Of a stretch of 64,000 nt of DNA, positions 31,530 through 42,844 are shown one piece after another (within the stretch, counting starts at the first letter, position 1; every line of letters begins with the position of its first letter). Origin of the DNA: Siphonodentalium dalli. Taxonomy: Eukaryota; Mollusca; Scaphopoda; Gadilida; Siphonodentaliidae. The translations under genes and the position numbers were made by a program. Where the stretch lies: positions 153,501,043 through 153,565,042 of the forward strand of contig CP136069.1 of the NCBI GenBank assembly GCA_032622095.1, in the 5' to 3' direction. A model generated the notes under the pieces. The model worked only from the letters and a program-made list of their open reading frames with translations, ran no database searches and had not been told where the DNA came from.

Positions 31530-31943
31530 TTGGTTACTGGCTTTGATCTGAACCTCAAGAGACATTCCTTATTTGTCATTGATAAAACACTACGAAGCAT
31601 TGCTAGACAATTGGAATCTATCAAACCAATCACAACTGGGTCAATAAGTGGCTCTCTCCTGATTGATTGTCCTAGGAAATTTCAATCTGACTCTCCTCTG
31701 CAGTTAACATATATTGCACAAACACCAGTGTTAGTCACTCCTCATAGAGCTGTGTTGAGAATCCGCCATATAGCTGATTCTTCTGAATCAGAAATATTGG
31801 CTGAATTGACAACACATGGAGTTAGAGAAGTCCGTATATTTCCAAAGACAGTTCATGGACAAAATATCCCTTTGAACGGTTATATTTTGACCGTCCATCG
31901 ATGCAAACATCCACTGACATTAAAGGTAGATTTAAGTACATAA
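31530..31943 (+). pseudogene. LINE ORF1 N-terminal part
   Basis: A 138-codon frame includes LLIDCPRKFQSDSPLQ, HRAVLRIRHIAD and, at the end, LNGYILTVHRCKHPLTLKV. The last block is nearly the same as NRCEHPLTLKV in the copy at 22915-22965, which continues into zinc knuckles. Here a TAA follows and the knuckles are absent. The region corresponds to the RNA-binding part upstream of the knuckles. Confidence 0.7.
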
Positions 31944-31989
31944 GTACATGGACACATCTACTGAAGTTGAGAGTTACGCCAAAACCATT

Positions 31990-33531
31990 GTTGAGCCAGC
32001 TACAACACAATCTGCTCATGTTGATCATGTTGCTCCAAAACATGTTGGCCCTCATATCTTTTTAGTCTACAGTAACGACATCGTAGAAAATGTTACGAGC
32101 AATATAAGTCTTTTACCTCACGATATCAGTCGATTGAACACCCCACATTGGCCGTAGAAGTTATTAAAAACGACATCAGGCTGATATTCGAGTGGTCGAA
32201 AAATGGCAAGTTAAATTCAATCCCATCAAAACAGAGTCACTTCTGATATCCTGGAAAACCAACGCTATCGACCAACCACCGCTTCACGTTATGCAACCAA
32301 GAGCTAGGCGACGAATATCACATTGTACTGAAATGTCAGAGTCTTGTAGATATTAGAAAAAAATATTTGAAACCGTTCTATTATACTCGGCCAAACACAC
32401 ACAAATTAAACGCACTCTTCACGACAACAAATAGAAAAACGATAACTAATATCGCAAACTTCCTGCGCGAAGCCCAGCGTATGTATCATGGGACCCCCCT
32501 GAGGCAAAATTTACCGGCTTATCTCATAATTCTTTACCACCTCACACGACCCCCGCCACTGACCACCCCACCCACCACACCCTCGATATTACCATATGTT
32601 TATATTATATATCTTTCGAGTTAGTCTGCCCCCTTCTATTTAAACTGTATCGCATGCGCAACATTCTACTGCATTGAACATTATGTACTAATTATGTCTC
32701 AATTATGTCTATTCTATGACGATCTGAGTTAAATTAAAATATCTATCTATCTATCTTCAGCACATAAGCACCTTGGTCTAACTTTTAATGGGGATGGTAC
32801 CTGGCATGATACTATAGCTGATATTGAAAATCGAGCTCCAAGTCAACTTTATATACTGAGGATGTATAAATTCATTGTGGACAGGAGAACCCTGGAACGC
32901 ATATACTTATCTTACATCCGTCCAGTAATGGAGTACGCTTCATCAGTATGGGATACTTGTACAGATGAGGATTCAAGCTATCTCGAGGACATCCAACGCG
33001 AAGCCGCGCGATTTGTCACAGGGAATACTAGAAGCTGTAGTAAGGAATCTTTATTACGAGAAACCGTCTGGGACACACTTTTGAGAAGAAGAGATAAAGC
33101 AAACCTTTCATTTTTTTTTAAATGCGTAAGCGAGACATGCCTCATTAATTATATACACTTGTCCCGCTGGTATCTGGAAGCCAAACCAATTACGACTTCA
33201 GACAAAAAGGTCTCAGGCGCACCCGTTTTCTTGCGACGAGATATGGAAATTCATTCCTACCAGCTACCGTAAAACTATGGAATAGCCTTCCACCAGAAAC
33301 GAAAAGTTCTGACTCACTTTCAGTATTCAAGAGATATATCTCTAAAGATCTCAAAACTAAACCGTCATACAACGTTTACAAGACCAGTCAAATCTACAAC
33401 TGTCGTCTGAGATCCTATTGCAGTAACATAAATGTTCGGCGATCTACCGTTCCCCACAATCGCAGAATGGATTATTATTTAGGTGATTGCAAAACTGACC
33501 ATATTGCTTACTTCAATGTCCGATTTACATA
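31990..33531 (+). pseudogene. LINE reverse transcriptase, C-terminal half, interrupted
   Basis: GPHIFLVYSNDIVENV at about 32050-32095 corresponds to the GPLLFLxYxNDI block; the catalytic box that should follow as F/Y-A-D-D reads LLPHD here. FEWSK and VKFNPIKTESLLIS (about 32180-32250) follow. After the nested insertion, HKHLGLTF, YLSYIRPVMEYASSVWD and a 33190-33531 block with NSLPPET and LSVFKRYI complete the thumb and C-terminus, the last in a shifted frame. Confidence 0.82.
32286..32757 (+). mobile_element. 3' end of a second LINE nested in the first
   Basis: The insert encodes the C-terminal tail of another LINE ORF2 (CNQELGDEYHIVLKC, then KYLKPFYYTRPN), continues into 3' untranslated sequence and ends with four ATCT repeats at about 32741-32757. 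CTTCA at about 32283 and again at 32755 may be the target duplication. It is strongly 5'-truncated, as is usual for LINE insertions. Confidence 0.7.
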
Positions 33532-33829
33532 ACAGAGAGAGATAACTGTTTCGTGGGTCATGATATGACATTAAACATGAACACTTTGCTTAATGGATCG
33601 GTTAACTTAACATACAGTGAAAATGCAGTCATTTGTTTAGAAAGTTTTACACGATGATTGAAGTGAACTTTGAAAAAAACACCAACAATTATTTACAGGT
33701 TGAAGCAATGAGTGAACGATGACTTTCTGTGACACTCACCTGACCGTCGACTTGAAGCATTGATAAAGGCTCAGACAAGATTCATCAAACATCATAAATA
33801 TCTTGTCAATGCAAAGTCGGACGTTTTAA

Positions 33830-34223
33830 CCCTTTACCCAACAGAACGGCCATGTGCCAATGCATTCTCTTATATATGCGAGTCGACCATAGGTCGCCTC
33901 GCATATATAAGAGAATGCATTGGCTTAACACATATTAAAAATGATCAAATTGTCAAAGAATGTAGAAAATATTATAAGAACAAATGGTAAAAAGTGTTAA
34001 AAAAAGATTTTGTTTAGGCCAATGCATTCTCTTATATATGCGAGGCGACCTATGGTCGACTCGCATATATAAGAGAATGCATTGGCACAGGGCATAACTG
34101 TAACCATCACAATGTGGTCAATGAACCGGTTCCAATGATATCCATATTTGTATGGTTTTATTGAGACAGACCGAAGATATTTTAGGCTGTTGAAGCTTTA
34201 TTTGGGCGTTTTTGGCCGGTTTG
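33830..34223 (-). mobile_element. Palindromic TTAA element P2
   Basis: TTAA at 33826-33829 precedes CCCTTTACCCAACAGAACGG. Palindromes lie at 33856-33924 and 34018-34086. The other end reads GGCCGGTTTGTTAA at about 34214-34227, so its last several bases were lost and only the inner part plus TTAA remains. It is in the opposite orientation to the copies at 17577 and 61842. Confidence 0.8.
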
Positions 34224-34227
34224 TTAA

Positions 34228-34810
34228 ACCAACATATTGTAAACAACAACTGACCGAAATATTTAAAACACCGACAAGGAGAAACGCGGCAGCCAGATTA
34301 CGAATAAAAGTTGATATTTAAAAGATATGATTATTCAACAAAAAGGAAGGGATTAACTTTCCAAGTTACTCATGTTGTTGATCATATTTTGCAGACGTTT
34401 GTGCTGACGCAGATAAAGTATATCAGGGAGGCCATATAGATCACCATCCTCGCTCATCTCGAGTACCACTTCCAGTCAGGATCCTGATTTTTAATTGGCA
34501 CTCTCAGTTTGCTTGGGTTCTCCACCTACTATCAAGGAGTTCAATGATTCGAGATGATTACTCCTTTTCCTGATAACATGAAGACATTTCTGTGTATATT
34601 CCACGACAATTGGTCACTTTGTGTGCAACACATTTGGCATAGTGTTACTTGTTCATATACAGCCACGTTTCACTATGACGCAAGCAATACGTTGGTTGGA
34701 GTATTCCATGATTGGTGTGCCGACAAGAGCGATGCTTATAATGCCAACACAAAACAAACCTCGGGATACAACATTCAACTGTTTTAGACTGACAATTAGT
34801 GTCATATATA
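34228..34810. other. Intergenic stretch, nothing recognised
   Basis: Two overlapping frames at 34554-34815 lack motifs. No element end is seen until the TGTGACCC terminus at 34811. Confidence 0.4.
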
Positions 34811-35231
34811 TGTGACCCGCCATATCAAATCCAGTCGTAAGTCGGGATTTTTTTTACCATAGGTCGCCTCGCATATATAAGAGAATGCATTGGCCTAACA
34901 ATTTTTATCATTTTTTTTAAACAAATGTTTCTTACAATTTTTAGGACATAAAATAAAAAACATCCATTACCCTGCAGGGAGCCCCACACATATATAGAAG
35001 TATATAGAAGAGTGTCGTCTGCTCATTTTTGTCTGGGGCTCTGTATGGGTGAAATTATAAAATTGTTAAATAAATACAAGAAAAAATTATTAAAATTGTA
35101 AAAAATTGTTATGCTAATACATTCTCTTATATGTGCGAGGCGACCTATGGTCGACTCGCATATATAAGAGAATGCATTGGCACAGGGTAAAAAAATCCCG
35201 ACTTACGACTGGATTGATATGGCGGGTCACA
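34811..35231. mobile_element. Palindromic element, scaffold B, copy B2
   Basis: Both termini are present: TGTGACCCGCCATATCAAAT at 34811 and its reverse complement ending at 35231, with TATATA-like DNA outside each. The right palindrome (35113-35181) is whole. The left one has lost its outer arm and keeps only CATAGGTCGCCTCGCATAT onwards (34859-34892). The interior carries the GAGCAGACGACACT/GGGGCTCCCTGCAGGG phrase in the orientation opposite to B3. Confidence 0.85.
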
Positions 35232-35412
35232 TATATGTACATATTTGTCGTTTCTATATATGCTCTCCAAATGTCATGGAGGTGAACAATAAGCACAATA
35301 CAAAATGAAGCAACATCGACCCAATTTTCAGTACACAACAAGCTACAGACTTCGGTGTGTGGGCGTTTGTGTACAATAAATATGGAACCGTGATACAATT
35401 ATAATAGTCACA

Positions 35413-35815
35413 GCATATATAAGAGAATGCATTGGCACAGGGTAAAAAAAATCCCGACTTACGACTGGATTTGATATGGCGGGTCAAATATATAAACATC
35501 GTCCAACCCATCGTCCAATGGTGTTGTTCAAAGTGGTTATTAGAACCTCTATTTTGTTAGTACTCCAACAAGTAGCGCCCCTAGAGGTTTTGCACCTATA
35601 CAGAGCCCCAGACAAACATGAGCAGACGACACTATTCTATGTGCTTCTATATATGTGTGGGGCTCCCTGCAGGGCAATGGATGTTTTTTATTTTATGTCC
35701 TAAAAATTGTCAAAAACATTTATTTAAAAAAATTGTTAGGCCAATGCATTCTCTTATATATGCGAGGCGACCTATGGTCGACTCGCATATATAAGATAAT
35801 GCATTGGCACAGGGT
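35413..35815. mobile_element. Fragments of scaffold B elements
   Basis: At 35413-35487 only a right half remains: one palindrome arm and the inverted TGACCCGCC terminus. At about 35600-35815 a second fragment has the interior phrase (GACAAACATGAGCAGACGAC, GGGGCTCCCTGCAGGG) and one palindrome (35740-35808) followed by CACAGGGTA. The two fragments are not in the usual order and come from separate copies. Confidence 0.75.
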
Positions 35816-36064
35816 ATAGTTATACATTTTTACAAAGATGGATTACCTCGATATATCATGCTCGGAAGTGATCAGAATACTTGTCTGCTGTGTGTAGTTC
35901 ATATATTCTCCGTGGAAAACATTATCATTAGACATTGATCGCATAGAACCCACCACAACTTATTAATAATTAAAGGTAGCAGTTTGTGGCCGTTTTATTC
36001 ACAAAGCCTGATGTCAGTGGATGTGATGGTAGCAATTTATACTCTCTTAGAACAGTTTATGTTT

Positions 36065-36240
36065 CCCTAGACATATATAGAGGATATGAAATTAGTGTTT
36101 CTCTCATATGATATTTATGAAACGAGTCTAAGAATGTTCAGTTTTCTCGAGCCTCCGGCGAGAGAAAACTGAAAATTCGTGACGAGTTTCATAAATATCA
36201 TATGAGAGAAATACGAATTACATATTCTATTTATCATATG
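36065..36240. mobile_element. Fold-back element F2
   Basis: Arms with TCTCATATGATATTTATGAA and CAGTTTTCTC are reverse complements across about 80 bp each and meet at GAGCCTCCGGCGAG (about 36152). The right end reads ACGAATTACATATTCTATTT, like that of F1. A second copy of the right-end sequence alone stands at about 36446-36475. Confidence 0.8.
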
Positions 36241-36785
36241 ACACCTATAAATTGATTATGATGTCCAAAACGCACACAAATCACTAAATAGCTATATGTC
36301 ATCGGCAGCAAAAGGTTAATGTGACGTCACTTCATTGCACCGGAAGCCCAATTACACCTGGTGAACTAGCAGAAATAATATGCACGCGAAGATATAGTGC
36401 GCTATTCTGTTCTCAGTTTGTGACATTATATCGTATGTTTATTAGATAAATACGAATTACATATTCTATTTATCGTATAACAATGTCCAAAACTATATAT
36501 TTCAAGATTATAATTGCAAGAATTTCGGCATCGCGTTGATTGACGCGCACGAATTTGACCTTCATTTAGTTAGAGATGCGACTCGGCCCAGGCTGCCATT
36601 CAGTCAATCAGAACACACATTTTGTCAACAAACCAATCAAATTATCGGAAGGTGATATGAACTAGTAATTGATATGAAATTGATTTATGACATACTTTCC
36701 AACGTAAATAATGATTGAGTCATATGATAAAATTGTTTATGAGGAAATACACTCAATTTGTGCCCAAAGTATCCTAATTATTGAG

Positions 36786-37245
36786 TGTGACCCGCCATAT
36801 CAAATCCAGTCGTAAGTCGGGATTTTTTTACCCTGTGCCAATGCATTCTCTTATATATGCGAGTCGACCATAGGTCGCCTCGCATATATAAGAGAATGCA
36901 TTGGCCTAACAATTTTTTACAATTTTAATAATTTTTTCTTGTATTCTTTAACAATTTTATAATTTCACCCATACATAGCCCCAGACAAACATGAGCAGAC
37001 GACACTATTCTATATGCTTCTATGTATGTGTGGGGCTCCCTGCAGGGTAATGGATGTTTTTTTATTTTATGTCCTAAAAATTGTCAGAAACATTTATTTT
37101 AAAAAAATGATAAAAAATTGTTAGGCCAATGCATTCTCTTATATATGCGAGGCGACCTATGGTCGACTCGCATATATAAGAGAATGCATTGGCACAGGGT
37201 AAAAAAAATCCCGACTTACGACTGGATTTGATATGGCGGGTCACA
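36786..37245. mobile_element. Palindromic element, scaffold B, complete copy B3
   Basis: The element starts TGTGACCCGCCATATCAAAT and ends with its reverse complement. Inverted repeats of about 120 bp include a TAAGTCGGGA phrase, a T run and a whole 69-bp palindrome on each side (36837-36905 and 37125-37193). Between them lie an AT-rich stretch and a phrase GAGCAGACGACACTATTCT with GGGGCTCCCTGCAGGG. No open frame is present. The superfamily is not recognised; no clear target duplication is visible. Confidence 0.88.
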
Positions 37246-38059
37246 AATGTCAAGTTAGATTTTGAAGGATATTGCATCTTACAATATGAATGTCAGACCA
37301 GACATGTGACCATGTTGATGGTTGTTCGAGGCAGTTAGATATGAACTTGTAAAGCATAAACTCCAAGAAAATTTGAATTGGATTGAATTCACTGTGCAAT
37401 TCAGCATTCCGTATGAATGCTTATCATAATTCGATCAACGAATGCGGAGTCGGTTGTCCAAGATGTTAGCATTTCACATATTTTGTTCTGGGATTCAATT
37501 CTTATGCATGGCTTCATATCTTGTTAGTATATATGCAATGCTATGTTGTAGTTGCTGTTCGTCGTTGCTCTTCTAACCACATAATTATGTTGTGCTATTC
37601 CTCAGTAACAAGTTCACAGTTTTTGTATCAATAAGTTTAATTGATATGCCACATTGTATCATTAGACCAAAATCCACAGTGCTTTTAAATTAGATTCTGT
37701 GTTGTTGTTGCTGTTGTTGTTGTTATTATAATTTTCGTTGTTGTAACTGGATGTTTGAAATCCCGAATACACCTTTGATTCCGTGTACATTTATACTTTT
37801 TGAAGACTGAACTTTGTGAGCAAAGCAGGTCAAATATTTAAGTTGTTATTTGAAGAGTGTTAAACTTTTGAGTATTTTCGCAGCCATTTTAGTTGCCATT
37901 TTTGTTATCAAATTCAACGAATGGTCCAAGTTTATATTAACACGAACTGCACATGCATATGTCTAGTTCAGAAAGACGCTATAACATCTTTCAAATGGAT
38001 ACAATAAGCATTTCTGCCAAATAAGATACCAAATACTGATCTTGATTGATTCAGTTCAT
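37246..38059. other. Intergenic stretch with a GTT microsatellite
   Basis: A GTTGTTGTTGCTGTTGTTGT run lies at about 37700-37725. No gene or element boundary is supported. Confidence 0.45.
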
Positions 38060-38690
38060 TTTCAATAAATTCATTTGACCTTTAGACCTTTGACTGTTGC
38101 ACAAATCGGTGCAGATATCTGAACGACGCCATTCCTGTTTCAAGTGATATATTGAGAAAGTCCAACGCAGAGCAACAAAACTAGTTCCTACTTTAAAACA
38201 TTTACCATATGAAGACAGACTTGAAAAACCAAGGATTCTCACCATGCAATACAGAGAACACAGAGGAGATATGATAGAATGCTACAAAATATTCAATACA
38301 TACAACCCGGAAGTAGCAAATATACTAACACGGAACTCCGAATCCAAAACCAGAGGCCACAACTTCAAACTGTTTCTAGAAGGGGCAACCAGAGACACAA
38401 GAAAAAATACTTTTAGTCAGAGAGTTGTGGAGCCCTGGAACCAACTAGCAGAAGAAGTGGTCAACGCCGATACATTAAATCACTTCAAAAATAGACTCGA
38501 CGATTATTGGAAAGAACAGGAGGTGGGACTTGATTACAAAGCTAAACTAGGGATGACAAGTTCTCAGACGAGTCGGGCGTTGGCTAGACTCAAAAATATA
38601 GGGCCTGAATTTGATGAATTCTGGGAACCACACAGAAGACGTGGACATAGTGACACAAGCCAGCGTCCACTAACAGCATAAGGTATCATA
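38060..38690 (+). pseudogene. LINE reverse transcriptase C-terminus
   Basis: A 145-codon frame (38244-38681) with YREHRGDMIECYKIF, TRGHNFKLF, FSQRVVEPWNQLAEEVV and NHFKNRLDDYW is the C-terminal region seen in many CR1/RTE-type LINEs. Upstream, about 38160-38243, the matching QRRATKLVP/LPYEDRLEK part continues in the same frame, with a break further 5'. The palm domain is absent. The copy is 5'-truncated and no tail was identified. Confidence 0.85.
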
Positions 38691-39184
38691 AGGATATGGA
38701 TCATATGGATATTTTCATATAGTACACGTCGAAATATGTTAGATTCTAATTACTCTACCCCAAAACACTCCGACATTTCTTTCTCGATTCGACGACCATT
38801 GGGAATACCTGATTATTTTTTTTTAGATTTACCACCGTGTCTTCAACATGGACCTTTAGTATGCTGTATAGCCAATATATTTTTCTAATGAAAAAGTTAT
38901 AAATCAATTATGTTCTAATTTGTTCTAGGTTATATGATATTTTGGGTATATTGACTTGACTATATATAGTAGAATAGTAGCAATATAATCTTGTCTATAA
39001 CAGTCCGGTAGTGATCAGTTTCCCCAATAAATACGCGATAGTAGCAACCAATGCACGGACGTTAACTGTTTTCAGTTGTTTTACTCTGGATCGCACGTCA
39101 CGCGCGTTAGATCAGTAATAGTTTCAGATCAATTTAGAAGATAACCAGGTCATGTGTCTGTATACGCTGACCTGTCCTTCCCAG
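38691..39184. other. Intergenic stretch, nothing recognised
   Basis: This includes whatever 3' untranslated sequence the LINE fragment may have kept. No other feature is supported. Confidence 0.4.
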
Positions 39185-39188
39185 TTAA

Positions 39189-39631
39189 AGGTACTCAATC
39201 CGAATTAGCGCTCGCAAATGACTATTTCCTTGGTTTCGGGGGTAAACAATATTTGATTCGAGTCGAGGAACCCACCCATCAAAGCTAGGAGTGATCAGAT
39301 ATCGATGTTTGAAATCTATTACTAGTATTTTAATTTTAAGTGGCTCAGTAAACTGTCGACGTGAAGCACTTATCTGACCAGATAGCTGATGAAGATGATA
39401 ACGCTAACATCCAGTGGCTTTTTGTGTCAGATATTTGACAAAGCTGGCAAAATTTCGTTGAACAAAACGTTGATAAATAACAGGTTTTGGTGAATTTTAT
39501 ACTATAGTTGACTGTGGTTAGCATTATTTTTGGGCAATTAATCGATTCTGATAACTGAAGCGGCATTTCAAAAAATAAAATTGTTGTTGGATTCTGATGA
39601 TGTGGGGACCATCGAATCAGATTGAGTACCT
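39189..39631. mobile_element. TTAA-flanked element with AGGTACTCAATC ends
   Basis: TTAA lies at 39185-39188 and 39632-39635. The 12-bp ends AGGTACTCAATC are perfect inverted repeats. The 443-bp interior has a short frame but no recognisable protein. AGGKAC-type ends resemble those of family E and of 24034-24609, suggesting related transposases. Confidence 0.82.
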
Positions 39632-39635
39632 TTAA

Positions 39636-40233
39636 TATATGATTGCACGATCAGTTTGACCTATATATATTTCCCGACCATTCACTGCAGGGGTGCGAGC
39701 TGGGTGGGGCCCTCTGGTTGGTTGCACCTCGGTGCCAATTTCTTCAATTTATACCATATACAAGTATTTGTGCAGTGCACGATTTTTTGGGGAGGGTAGC
39801 AAGTGACGCAGGAAATTGTTCACCATACAAACTCTACGCCGTCGATCGCCCGGGCTGGGTTGGTGGGTGCTTATCGGGGTCGCGGTGCTGCGGTGGCTGG
39901 TTGGGATAATTCTTTATATAAATATGTTTGTATTTGAACGCAGCGGGCAGTGGAGCACTGTAGCACTATTATACCACTGGTTGTGGTAATTTAAGTGAAA
40001 AATAAGCAGGTGAAAATCCGTGATCCGCATCACACATCTAGAAGAGATTGGGCCGAGAAACATTTTCTCACCGATGAACTGTCTCCGGTATGGTGTCTTT
40101 AAAGATATTTCATTTCTTCCCGAAAGCGCTTCGAAAACCAAATTTTTATTCAGCTAATTTTCATGGCACGTTTCAGTCATAATTGTCAAAACACCCAAGG
40201 GAACTATCTGGTGTTGCACATATTTCAATTTAA
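39636..40233. other. Intergenic stretch, nothing recognised
   Basis: A frame at 39643-39909 (88 codons) is rich in Gly and Cys and has no motif. It is not supported as a gene. Confidence 0.4.
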
Positions 40234-40434
40234 AGTGACGTGAAACACTCCGGAAGGGTGATCAAATAGAAATGGAAAATAATTTTGCTCTATCAATAGA
40301 ATGGTACGATAGATTTGATTGAGATTTTCGGTGATGTTAGTAGAATTCTACATTCCTCCAGTTTGCGCAGTACCTAAATACTATATATTTTTTTCAGTTT
40401 CATTCACGCACCCGATTAAGTCCATAACATGTCT
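40234..40434 (-). mobile_element. Family A TTAA element, copy 4, internally shortened
   Basis: TTAA at 40230-40233 precedes AGTGACGTGAAACACTCCGG; the other end is CATAACATGTCT followed by TCAA, a one-base variant of TTAA. Compared with 29212-29578 about 165 bp of interior is missing while both ends remain. Confidence 0.72.
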
Positions 40435-40509
40435 TCAACCTTTCTGTACTAAATACTCATTGGCGAGTAGTTCCCTTATAGGACATCTTCAGATAATATG
40501 TTTGTTTAA

Positions 40510-40848
40510 AGGCACGGATGGCGTTCGTTGCAGAACTATTCATATTTGTTCAAATCGCTATCAACAGAAGGAATATTAAAATACAGATAGTTTTGTTCAT
40601 ATGCCAAACATAATCAGCGCGTAAATAATATATTGTCGTCAAGACGTACGATGGTGTACGTAAATAAGAGCCTGCTCGTGTTACAGAGGTTTTTCTTCTG
40701 TTTACCTAACACAACGCAATTCTATTGGTTAATCACACACAAATGATATAAACGCTCTTTATTATTTCCATATCAGGAAAACAGTAACAAATAACGCTCT
40801 TTATGTTTACCATATCCGGATCTAAACAAAAGTCAGGTTCTGTAACGT
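40510..40848 (-). mobile_element. Family E TTAA element, copy 4, truncated
   Basis: TTAA at 40506-40509 precedes AGGCACGGATGGCGTTCG, the right terminus of the family in reverse. Alignment runs through the 12-mer pair (40751-40762 and 40793-40804, minus strand, 42 bp apart) and stops near 40848, so about a third of the element is lost. Confidence 0.75.
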
Positions 40849-41468
40849 TTTAAACTTTCTGCCCTTGTATTATCTTGTCGCCTTGGACCCTTAGTAGTAA
40901 TTTCCACATTGTATCGTGCATGTCGGACACGATAAAGAGCGTTCTTTGTTAGTATATCCTGGTGTGGTAAAATAAAGGGCGTATAATATCAGTCTGTGTG
41001 GAAAATGTCAGATATGACTTATAAGTGAGTGTTTTCTCCAAATTATATGAAGTTGTATATCTATCGGTATTTCGTATATGCATTTACCTGTACTATTACC
41101 CTTTCTAAACTGCGTACACAGTATACATAATTTGTTTTCAAATGAGCCTTGCCAGTTGCTATATGTATATGTTTAGTTTCAGGTTGCAGATATTTAGTAT
41201 AGTCGTGGTACGCGAATTGATAACCAGAAAGATAATGATAGGAAAGGGGGTTTTGTGTTAAAAGATGCAGGGAAATCCGCAGAGATACTACATATACCCC
41301 TTTCTCGACTTTCGAATATATTTGATCGGATATGCAATCAACTCCTACGTTTTGTAGCATCGCGATGCGAAACACTTGGTCTATTATAACAAATATGCAG
41401 GAATAAAATGAAGCAATTTCTGTCAAAGGCAGATGTGACAGGGTAATGCTATATTGCGACAAACATAT
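40849..41468. other. Unassigned stretch with a 159-codon minus-strand frame
   Basis: An exact 12-mer ATAAAGAGCGTT at 40932-40943 and a variant near 40973 suggest another relic of family E or a relative. A minus-strand frame 41061-41540 (159 codons) is long for chance but shows no motif, signal peptide or repeat that I recognise, and its 5' end runs into the repeated block at 41469. I would not annotate it as a gene. Confidence 0.35.
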
Positions 41469-41912
41469 CACAATTATATTCGAATAGACGTTGGTATAGC
41501 TGAAGGGGTCACTCTCACCAACAAAAATGCTGAAGGGCACACAAGTTTTGAAAATGTGCTGAATGGTACACAGGTTTTGAAATCTCGTTCTAAATGACGT
41601 TTAGTTTTCGATTCTGCCATGATTTTTGTAAGAGGAATGTGTTTACGTTCCAATGAAATGAACTGAAAAACAGACTGCTGATGGGCGCCAGACTTTCAAG
41701 AACATAGTTAAAGTAACTGCGTTGGTACTGATCACAAACCCCGTGTACCTTTCAGCACATTTTCAAAACCTGATTACCTTTCAGCAATTTTTTGGTGAGA
41801 GTGACCCCTTCAGCGTTGGTATACCATAGATGTAGAAATATTCACGTGCACAACCATTATAAAAACTACTATACCAATATAATCAGCACCCGCTGTACTG
41901 ATAGGAAAAAAG
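41469..41912. repeat. Duplicated 443-bp block, copy 1
   Basis: This block is about 98% identical to 47022-47464. It consists of a short outer sequence (TCACAATT...GAATAGACG on the left, CCATAGATGTAGAAATATTC onwards on the right) interrupted by a 316-bp element. Both copies contain the same nested insertion at the same point. Confidence 0.88.
41499..41814. mobile_element. Inverted-repeat element with a 9-bp target duplication, copy 1
   Basis: GTTGGTATA stands immediately outside both ends (41490-41498 and 41815-41823). The ends GCTGAAGGGGTCACTCTCAC are inverted repeats, followed by further matching phrases (TGCTGAA...GGTACAC, GTGCTGAA). A 9-bp duplication is usual for Mutator-like elements, and 8-9 bp occurs in some other groups; no transposase is encoded. 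Confidence 0.8.
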
Positions 41913-42044
41913 TCCATTTTTTTTTGTTTAAACATATTTTATTGTCATATAATATTACAAGAGGGATCGGGGCACAAGTTTTGACAACTTAAATCCGCCC
42001 CTCTCCCATTAACATTTTAACAAATACAACGTAGATGACGAACA

Positions 42045-42825
42045 TCTTTTATATATTTTGGAAGATCTGTCTGTGTATCTGTTTGTGTGTGTGTGTGTTC
42101 GCGATGAACTCGAAAACGGCTGACCCGATTTCGATGAAACTTGGTATGTGGGTGGTATTTTCGGCCGGGGGGTGACATAGGCCTATTGATTTTCAGATCC
42201 GAGGTCAACTTTTCACGTGCCGAGGTCAAATCTGTTTTTACGCTGTGTTACGGGACTTTCATTTGAGTTCGGTGCTTACAAATCGATTCGAAACAGCGCG
42301 AATAATAAAATGCCAGTCATAATAATGACACTGTGAGAATCTTTCGTGTTTCCTCTTTCCAACGATATATAATGCGTATGTATCCGTTTTAGTTATCTGC
42401 CTCAATTATCAAGAAGAAGTGGTACTATCTTCCATCAGGATAAAAACAATGCGTAACTTCAATGACGTCGTTAGAGGTCATAACGTTAGCTCACGTTAAC
42501 GCTTAACCGGCCGATGCATTTGACTGTTTCAGACGTCTTGGCGATATCTCGGGCACCGATGGTAATTTATCTTTTAATTAATGAGCATGTGTATATGAGG
42601 CGCGTTTATATACTTGAGTGGAAATCAAATCGGGTTAAACTGGCGGATTTTTACGGACGAAATTTGATGCATATGGTATCTCGGTATCCGCTGGGCCGAT
42701 TTCCCGGTATCCGCTGGGCCGATTTCCACCATTTTTGCGGTGTTGGTGTTTGACCCCACCTGACCTTGACCTTCAAAATGGTCAATTCAAGGTCAACGCC
42801 CGGACGAAGTCGGGTCACCTTCTAG
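42045..42825 (+). mobile_element. Helitron-like non-autonomous element
   Basis: The element begins TCTTTTATATATTTTGG after A42044 and ends CTAG before T42826. A hairpin-capable CCCGGACGAAGTCGGG lies at 42799-42814, seven bases before CTAG. These are the known Helitron features: TC start, 3' hairpin, CTRR end, insertion between A and T, no target duplication. Near the start are a GT run (about 42085-42098) and GACCCGATTTCGATGAAACT. No Rep or helicase coding exists. It shares its 3' region with 3876-4713. Confidence 0.7.
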
Positions 42826-42844
42826 TAACATATATACAGGATGA

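Larger units (their letters stand above)
31490..33531 (+). mobile_element. Internally deleted LINE, plus strand, with a nested LINE end
   Basis: ORF1 sequence (31530-31943) is followed within about 100 bp by the middle of a reverse-transcriptase domain (from about 32040) and then, after a nested insertion (32286-32757), by the C-terminal part to a stop at 33531. The endonuclease and the first half of the reverse transcriptase are missing. ORF1 matches the minus-strand ORF1 at 22430-22980, so the two are of one LINE family. Confidence 0.8.

Noticed and set aside
41061-41540. 159-codon minus-strand frame as a gene
   Set aside because: There is no recognisable motif; it overlaps a duplicated repeat block at its 5' end and lies in transposon-rich DNA.
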